DNA of 10,103 nucleotides from Nocardioidaceae bacterium (GTDB taxonomy: Bacteria; Actinomycetota; Actinomycetes; Propionibacteriales; Nocardioidaceae): positions 1 to 10,103 of the forward strand of contig JACCVA010000027.1 in the NCBI GenBank assembly GCA_013698435.1, in the 5' to 3' direction. A program made the translations under genes and the position numbers. Of this stretch, positions 6,612 to 10,103 are shown in pieces. Under the pieces are notes generated by a model. It saw only the letters and a program-made list of their open reading frames with translations, made no database searches and was not told where the DNA came from. The stretch's first letter is position 1. Every line of letters starts with the position of its first letter.

Positions 6612-7546
6612 GCACGAACGAGAGCTCGGTCGATCAGCCGGAAGACAGCACGGACGAACCGGTCGCCGACACCGCGGAAGACGGGGACGCGCGTACGTCG
6701 GGAGCAGCGCTGCCGCCGCGCGGGACCCCGATCATCGAGGTCACCGGAATCGGCAAGAGCTATGGGCAGGTGATTGCGCTGCACGACGTCACCACGTCGG
6801 TGCGTGCCGGGGAGGTCACCTGCGTGCTCGGCGACAACGGTGCCGGCAAGTCGACGTTCATCAAGATCCTCGCGGGCGCGCACGAGCATACCGAAGGCAC
6901 GTTTGTCGTCGACGGGATCAGCCGCAACATGAACAGCCCGCGAGCGGCCCTTGCACTCGGGATCGCCACGGTCTACCAGGACCTCGCGGTGGTGCCGCTG
7001 ATGCCGGTCTGGCGGAACTTCTTCCTCGGGTCGGAGATAACCAAGGGCTTCGGACCGATCCGGCGTCTGGACATCTCTGGGATGAAGCGGATCGCCAAGT
7101 CCGAGCTCGCGGCGATGGGCATCGACCTGCGCGACGTCGACCAGCCGATCGGCACGTTGTCGGGCGGTGAGCGCCAGTGCGTCGCGATCGCGCGTGCGGT
7201 GTACTTCGGTGCGCGCGCGCTGATTCTGGACGAGCCGACCGCAGCACTCGGCGTCCGCCAGTCCGGGATCGTGCTGAAGTACATCGCCAAGGCGCGAGAC
7301 CGCGGCCTCGGGGTCGTCTTCATCACCCACAACCCTCATCACGCCTATCCCGTAGGGGACCGTTTCATGCTGTTGCGCCGCGGCCGCAGCATGGGTGACT
7401 TCGCCAAGTCGGAGATCACGCTCGATGAGCTGGTCCGGATGATGTCGGGCGGTGCAGAGCTCGAGGCGCTGACGCACGAGCTGCAGCAGGACGAGCCCGA
7501 CTCGGCGCTCACGAAGAGCCTCCACGACGAGGTCGAGACGTCGTGA
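6608..7546 (+). CDS. Sugar/inositol ABC transporter ATP-binding protein, single domain
   Basis: This 312-aa ATPase drives the importer from the cytosolic face. One nucleotide-binding domain is present, complete: Walker A GDNGAGKS (75-82), Q-loop Gln124 in TVYQDLAVVP, signature LSGGE (184-188), Walker B ALILDEP (204-210) and switch histidine His241 in VFITHNPHHAY. CUT2 importers of the RbsA/MglA kind usually have two fused domains of about 500 aa; here the protein is the half-size kind also seen with fructose/inositol-type systems (FrcA-like), so two copies should pair. Residues 1-40 are an acidic, low-complexity tail (NESSVDQPEDSTDEP) ahead of the domain, and a second charged tail follows after about residue 282. 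ATG 6608 overlaps the permease stop and has GGAGG (6596-6600) 7 nt upstream. A start further inside cannot be excluded, but the coupled ATG with a good ribosome site is preferred. Confidence 0.93.
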   Translation: MSTNESSVDQPEDSTDEPVADTAEDGDARTSGAALPPRGTPIIEVTGIGKSYGQVIALHDVTTSVRAGEVTCVLGDNGAGKSTFIKILAGAHEHTEGTFVVDGISRNMNSPRAALALGIATVYQDLAVVPLMPVWRNFFLGSEITKGFGPIRRLDISGMKRIAKSELAAMGIDLRDVDQPIGTLSGGERQCVAIARAVYFGARALILDEPTAALGVRQSGIVLKYIAKARDRGLGVVFITHNPHHAYPVGDRFMLLRRGRSMGDFAKSEITLDELVRMMSGGAELEALTHELQQDEPDSALTKSLHDEVETS

Positions 7547-8733
7547 CCCTGCCCGGGTCGCTGCCGGGTGAGGTGCCTTCGCTCGGGGTGGGCGTCGTGG
7601 GGTTCGGCTGGATGGGCCAGGTGCACGCGCGTGCCTACGCACGGCTGCGCCAGCACTATCCCCAGACGCCGCTGCACCCTCGACTGGTCGCTGTCGCCGA
7701 CACCGACGAGCGCGGTCGCCTGTTGGCCACGTCGGCGTACGGCTTCGAAGACGCGGTGCCGCAGTGGCAGGATCTGGTCGCCCGTGAGGACATCCAGGTG
7801 GTCAGCGTCTGCGGGCCGAACTTCGTGCACCGCGAGGTGGCGGTCGCTGCCGCCCGTGCGGGAATGCACATCTGGGTGGAGAAGCCGGCAGGGCGCAACC
7901 TCGCCGACACCCTCGAGATCGCTGAGGCAGTCCGGCTGGCCGACGTCGCTTCGGCGGTCGGGTTCAACTACCGCAACGCCCCTGCCGTCGAGCTGGCTCG
8001 CGACATCGTCACCGGCGGTGAGCTCGGCGCGATCGAGACCGTCACGATGAGCCTGCTCAGCGACTACGCCGCACACCCCGACGGCGCGTTGTCATGGCGC
8101 TTCGACCCGACCCTCGCAGGCACGGGTGCGCTAGGGGACCTGGCCTGTCACGGGCTCGACCTGGCCAGGTACGTCGCCGGTGCCGCGACCGGTGACGTCA
8201 CCGAGGTGGTCGCCGACCAGGTTGCGTTCATCTCCCAGCGGCCGCAGGCGACCGGTGCCGTGTCGCACTTCTCGACGGCGGCAGGCGGTGCGCTCGGCCC
8301 GGTCGGCAACGAGGACCACGCGTCGGCGCTGCTTCGTTACGCATCCGGTGCCCGCGGACTGTTGACGGCGTCTCGGGTCGCCGTCGGTGAGCAGTGCGCC
8401 TACGGGTTCGAGGTCCGCGGCGAGCAGGGGGCGGTGGCGTGGGACTTTCGCCGGATGGACGAGCTGCGGGTGTGCCGCGGTCAGGCTTACCAAGACGCTG
8501 CCTGGCAGGTGCAGCATGTCGGCCCGCGGGACGGGGAGTACGCAGCCTTCCAGCCCGGCGCGGGAGTGGCGATGGGCTACGACGATCTCAAGGTCATCGA
8601 GGCCGGCCGATTGGTCGCCTCGATCGCCGAGAAGCGTCCCATCGGGGCGACGATCGTCGACGCCGTCGTCGCGGCGCGCCTGGTCGACGCGATGACCCGG
8701 TCGTTCGACGAGCGTCGGTGGATCTCCCTGTGA
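7543..8733 (+). CDS. Gfo/Idh/MocA-family oxidoreductase, probable second inositol or inositol-like dehydrogenase
   Basis: This is a 396-aa NAD(P)-dependent sugar or cyclitol dehydrogenase. It has the Rossmann motif VGFGWMG (19-25), an acidic residue after the second strand (VADTD, 51-55) that favours NAD, the catalytic motif WVEKP with Lys114, and GALGDLACHGLDLARYV (195-211), which supplies Asp199 and His203 in the family's catalytic positions. At 396 aa it is longer than IolG and has the LSWRF...GTGALGD arrangement seen in several COG0673 branches, including levoglucosan dehydrogenase-like and scyllo-inositol dehydrogenase-like enzymes. It may oxidise another inositol isomer, an inositol derivative or a related sugar taken up by the same transporter; the sequence alone does not say which. 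GTG 7543 overlaps the ATPase stop by GTGA; GAGG (7529-7532) lies 10 nt upstream. Its own stop overlaps the iolG start by GTGA. Confidence 0.85.
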   Translation: MTLPGSLPGEVPSLGVGVVGFGWMGQVHARAYARLRQHYPQTPLHPRLVAVADTDERGRLLATSAYGFEDAVPQWQDLVAREDIQVVSVCGPNFVHREVAVAAARAGMHIWVEKPAGRNLADTLEIAEAVRLADVASAVGFNYRNAPAVELARDIVTGGELGAIETVTMSLLSDYAAHPDGALSWRFDPTLAGTGALGDLACHGLDLARYVAGAATGDVTEVVADQVAFISQRPQATGAVSHFSTAAGGALGPVGNEDHASALLRYASGARGLLTASRVAVGEQCAYGFEVRGEQGAVAWDFRRMDELRVCRGQAYQDAAWQVQHVGPRDGEYAAFQPGAGVAMGYDDLKVIEAGRLVASIAEKRPIGATIVDAVVAARLVDAMTRSFDERRWISL

Positions 8734-9740
8734 CCGCTGCTCCCATGCCGGTCCGGGTCGGCCTGATCGGCGTCGGTGACATGGGCGCAGCCCACGTCCG
8801 CACACTCAGCACGTGGGTTCCCACGGCCTCTGTCGTGACGGCGTACGACCCCGACACCGACCGCGCCACCGCAGTCTGCGGGGAAGTTGGCGGGCGGGTC
8901 GCCGGGTCTGCGACGGAGATCATCGAGGCCGGCGACGTCGACGCCGTGCTCGTTGCCGCCCCTGACCCGCTGCACGAGGAGCTGGTGCTGGCGTGCATCG
9001 CGGCCGGCAAGCCCACCTTGTGCGAGAAGCCGCTGACCACCTCCGCCGAGGGGTCGCAGCGCGTCGTCGACGCCGAGGTGGCCGGCGGTCGCCGGCTCGT
9101 GCAGGTCGGGTTCATGCGGCGCTACGACCCGGCGTACGTGCAGCTGCGTCAGCTGTGCGCAGACGGGGCGGTCGGGGACGTCCGGGTAGTGCACTGCATC
9201 CACCGCAACGCGCGGGCGCACCCCGCTGCGTCGTCGGACGGCATCATCTTCAACTCGATGATCCACGAGCTCGACGCCGTGCCCTGGCTGCTCGACGACC
9301 CGCTGGCGGCGATCACCGTGCACGCGCCGGGGCTGCCGGACAGGGCCTTGCGGGATCCGCAGGTCGCGCTGATCGAGACGGCCGGCGGTCGGCTCGTCAC
9401 GGTTGAGGTGTTCGTCAACGCCGGCTACGGCTACGACGTGCAGTGCGAGGTCGTCGGCGAGCGGGGGACGGCCAGGCTGACGCCGCCGTACGGGCTCGGC
9501 CTGCGCCGCGACGGCGTCGACGGGGTGGCCGTCATCGACGACTTCGTGGCGCGGTTCCGCGATGCCTACCGCATCGAGCTGTCCGCGTGGGTCGCGAGCC
9601 TGGTGGCGGGTACGCCGACGGGCCCGAGCGCCTGGGACGGCCACCGAGCCAACCTCGCCGCCTCAGCCGGGGTGGAGTCGTTGCACACGTACGGCCGGGT
9701 CGCCATTCCGCATCCGGACCGGCCGGCGCTCTACCGCTGA
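8730..9740 (+). CDS. iolG: Inositol 2-dehydrogenase IolG
   Basis: IolG oxidises myo-inositol to 2-keto-myo-inositol with NAD, the first step of the pathway. The protein is 336 aa, about the length of Bacillus IolG, and resembles it throughout: Rossmann motif GVGDMG (14-19), Asp40 after strand two (NAD preference), CEKP with Lys100, GFMRRYDPAY (127-136), VHCIHRN (154-160), IHELD with His179, DPQVALIETAGG (209-220), VNAGYGYDVQCEVVGERG (229-246), GPSAWDGH (298-305) and the ending PDRPALYR. One oddity: in Bacillus IolG the catalytic set is Lys97, Asp172 and His176; here the residue aligned to Asp172 is Asn175 (AAC, 9252-9254). GTG 8730 overlaps the previous stop by GTGA, with GGTGGA (8717-8722) 7 nt upstream; ATG 8745 is a possible alternative that would remove five residues. 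This is the last plus-strand gene of the operon here. Confidence 0.9.
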   Translation: MTAAPMPVRVGLIGVGDMGAAHVRTLSTWVPTASVVTAYDPDTDRATAVCGEVGGRVAGSATEIIEAGDVDAVLVAAPDPLHEELVLACIAAGKPTLCEKPLTTSAEGSQRVVDAEVAGGRRLVQVGFMRRYDPAYVQLRQLCADGAVGDVRVVHCIHRNARAHPAASSDGIIFNSMIHELDAVPWLLDDPLAAITVHAPGLPDRALRDPQVALIETAGGRLVTVEVFVNAGYGYDVQCEVVGERGTARLTPPYGLGLRRDGVDGVAVIDDFVARFRDAYRIELSAWVASLVAGTPTGPSAWDGHRANLAASAGVESLHTYGRVAIPHPDRPALYR

Positions 9741-9797
9741 CGGGGCCGGCGGCGGGGGAGACCGCCCGACATACAACCCAGGCGCACGCGCCCCGGC

Positions 9798-9821
9798 ATC
9801 TGCCATGTCAACATGGCAGAT
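9798..9821 (+). repeat. Perfect inverted repeat 1 (11-bp arms, 2-bp centre)
   Basis: ATCTGCCATGT (9798-9808) and ACATGGCAGAT (9811-9821) are exact reverse complements around CA. It lies 57 bases past the iolG stop, between convergent genes. As RNA it would be a stable hairpin once a few central bases open as a loop, but no T-run follows on either strand. The TGCCATGT core is shared with inverted repeat 2. It may be a bidirectional terminator, a protein-binding site or part of a dispersed palindromic element. Confidence 0.85.
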
Positions 9822-9840
9822 CGCCTCTCGACACACCAGA

Positions 9841-9882
9841 TTTGCCATGTTCACAAGCCAGCTGGTTTGTGAACATGGCAAA
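9841..9882 (+). terminator. Near-perfect 42-bp palindrome (inverted repeat 2), probable bidirectional terminator
   Basis: TTTGCCATGTTCACAA (9841-9856) and its exact reverse complement (9867-9882) enclose GCCAGCTGGT, itself palindromic apart from one pair. Folding the whole 42 bp gives 20 complementary pairs out of 21; only G9857/T9866 mismatches, and that can be a G-U pair in RNA. On the plus strand the hairpin starts 100 nt after iolG; for the minus-strand gene it begins 18 nt after the stop. With genes converging here, a terminator working in both directions is the simplest role. It lacks a clear T-run, though a TTT/AAA pair closes its base. The long symmetrical arms and the core shared with repeat 1 leave open a mobile or repeated palindromic element. 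The structure is certain; the function is inference. Confidence 0.65.
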
Positions 9883-9900
9883 CGCCAAACCGGGCGTCGG

Positions 9901-10103
9901 TCAGCGGGGGCGCTTGTAGTCCGGCACGAGCTCTTGGGCGAGCTGCTCCAGGAACAGGCCGACGTCGGTGACGATGCCGCGGGCCTGCGACGAGCCGCGG
10001 TCGGCGAGCTTGGTGACGGTCGCGGGGTTGATGTCGACGCACACCAGCGGGATCGACGCCGGCAAGATGTTGCCGGTCGCCACGGAGTGCAGCATCGTCG
10101 CGA
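9901..10103 (-). CDS. TIGR00300-family protein (LOR/SDH domain, ornithine cyclodeaminase-related), C-terminal part
   Basis: A minus-strand gene enters from the right edge and stops at 9903-9901 (TGA). About 67 codons are visible; the frame is open to the window edge, so the ATG at 10095 is internal. The text includes MLHSVATGNILPASIPLVC, VDINPATVTKLADRGSSQA and GIVTDVGLFLEQLAQEL. To my recognition this is the conserved C-terminus of the TIGR00300 group (LOR/SDH domain), whose studied relatives include the archaeal ornithine cyclodeaminase and the C-terminal half of cyanobacterial arginine dihydrolase fusions (AgrE/ArgZ). That would make it an NAD-binding enzyme of amino-acid metabolism. It runs opposite to the iol operon and has no evident link with it. 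The family call rests on memory of short motifs, and the substrate in this organism is not shown. Confidence 0.72.
   Translation of the reverse strand, partial: ATMLHSVATGNILPASIPLVCVDINPATVTKLADRGSSQARGIVTDVGLFLEQLAQELVPDYKRPR

Larger units (their letters stand above)
9741..9900. other. Convergent intergenic region with palindromes only
   Basis: No credible gene is visible in this 160-bp stretch between iolG and the minus-strand gene. Besides the two large palindromes it holds small GC-rich inverted repeats: GGCGC/GCGCC (9781-9792) and ACGCC/GGCGT (9882-9886 with 9893-9897). The second starts on the last base of the 42-bp palindrome and lies just downstream of the minus-strand stop. Short open frames crossing the palindromes encode MNVANM-like words that simply reflect the repeated bases. 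Confidence 0.75.

Noticed and set aside
6503..7642. 379-codon minus-strand open frame opposite the ABC ATPase
   Set aside because: The plus strand encodes a complete ATPase with all motifs; the antisense product is arginine-rich and matches nothing I recognise.
8577..9644. 355-codon minus-strand open frame opposite iolG
   Set aside because: It is a GC-rich shadow of iolG with no domain-like pattern or separate ribosome site.
9663..9881. Small open frames crossing the intergenic palindromes on both strands, including a 72-codon minus frame
   Set aside because: They overlap the end of iolG or the palindromes and repeat the same words because the DNA is self-complementary; there is no ribosome site or codon bias typical of this genome.
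1..10103. A mobile element, defence island, CRISPR array, or RNA gene
   Set aside because: No transposase, integrase, repeat-spacer pattern, tRNA-like cloverleaf or defence-type domain is visible; the window is occupied by a coherent catabolic operon.

Overview
The window is high-GC DNA with strongly G/C-ending codons, several GTG starts and tightly packed genes, which suggests an actinobacterium (a Nocardioidaceae- or Intrasporangiaceae-like genome would fit; that placement is inference). Nearly all of it is one plus-strand operon for myo-inositol uptake and breakdown. A single gene on the opposite strand enters from the right edge.

Positions 1-4458 hold pathway enzymes: the 3' part of iolC (5-dehydro-2-deoxygluconokinase), a DeoC/LacD-like (beta/alpha)8 aldolase likely to split the IolC product, iolB (5-deoxy-glucuronate isomerase) and iolD (ThDP-dependent trihydroxycyclohexane-1,2-dione hydrolase). 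Positions 4526-7546 hold a complete CUT2/ribose-type ABC importer: a lipoprotein binding protein, an RbsC-like permease and a single-domain ATPase. Positions 7543-9740 hold two Gfo/Idh/MocA oxidoreductases; the second is clearly IolG (inositol 2-dehydrogenase). Together they import an inositol, oxidise it to the inosose, and (after IolE, not in the window) carry it through IolD, IolB, IolC and the aldolase. IolE, IolA and a regulator are not present and probably lie to the left.

Most junctions are 4-nt ATGA/GTGA overlaps, so translational coupling is likely along the operon. There are two exceptions of interest. The iolD to binding-protein gap is bridged exactly by a 24-codon mini-ORF that overlaps both neighbours by ATGA. 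The gap between binding protein and permease holds a strong stem-loop, probably uncoupling lipoprotein expression from membrane-component expression.

Positions 9741-9900, between convergent genes, hold two palindromes built from the same TGCCATGT core; one is a nearly perfect 42-bp palindrome. From 9903 leftward-reading DNA encodes the C-terminus of a TIGR00300-type (LOR/SDH domain, ornithine cyclodeaminase-related) protein, unrelated to inositol. I see no mobile element, CRISPR array, tRNA or rRNA, and no clearly new multi-gene system. The most unexplained sequence is the palindrome pair and the two operon junctions.
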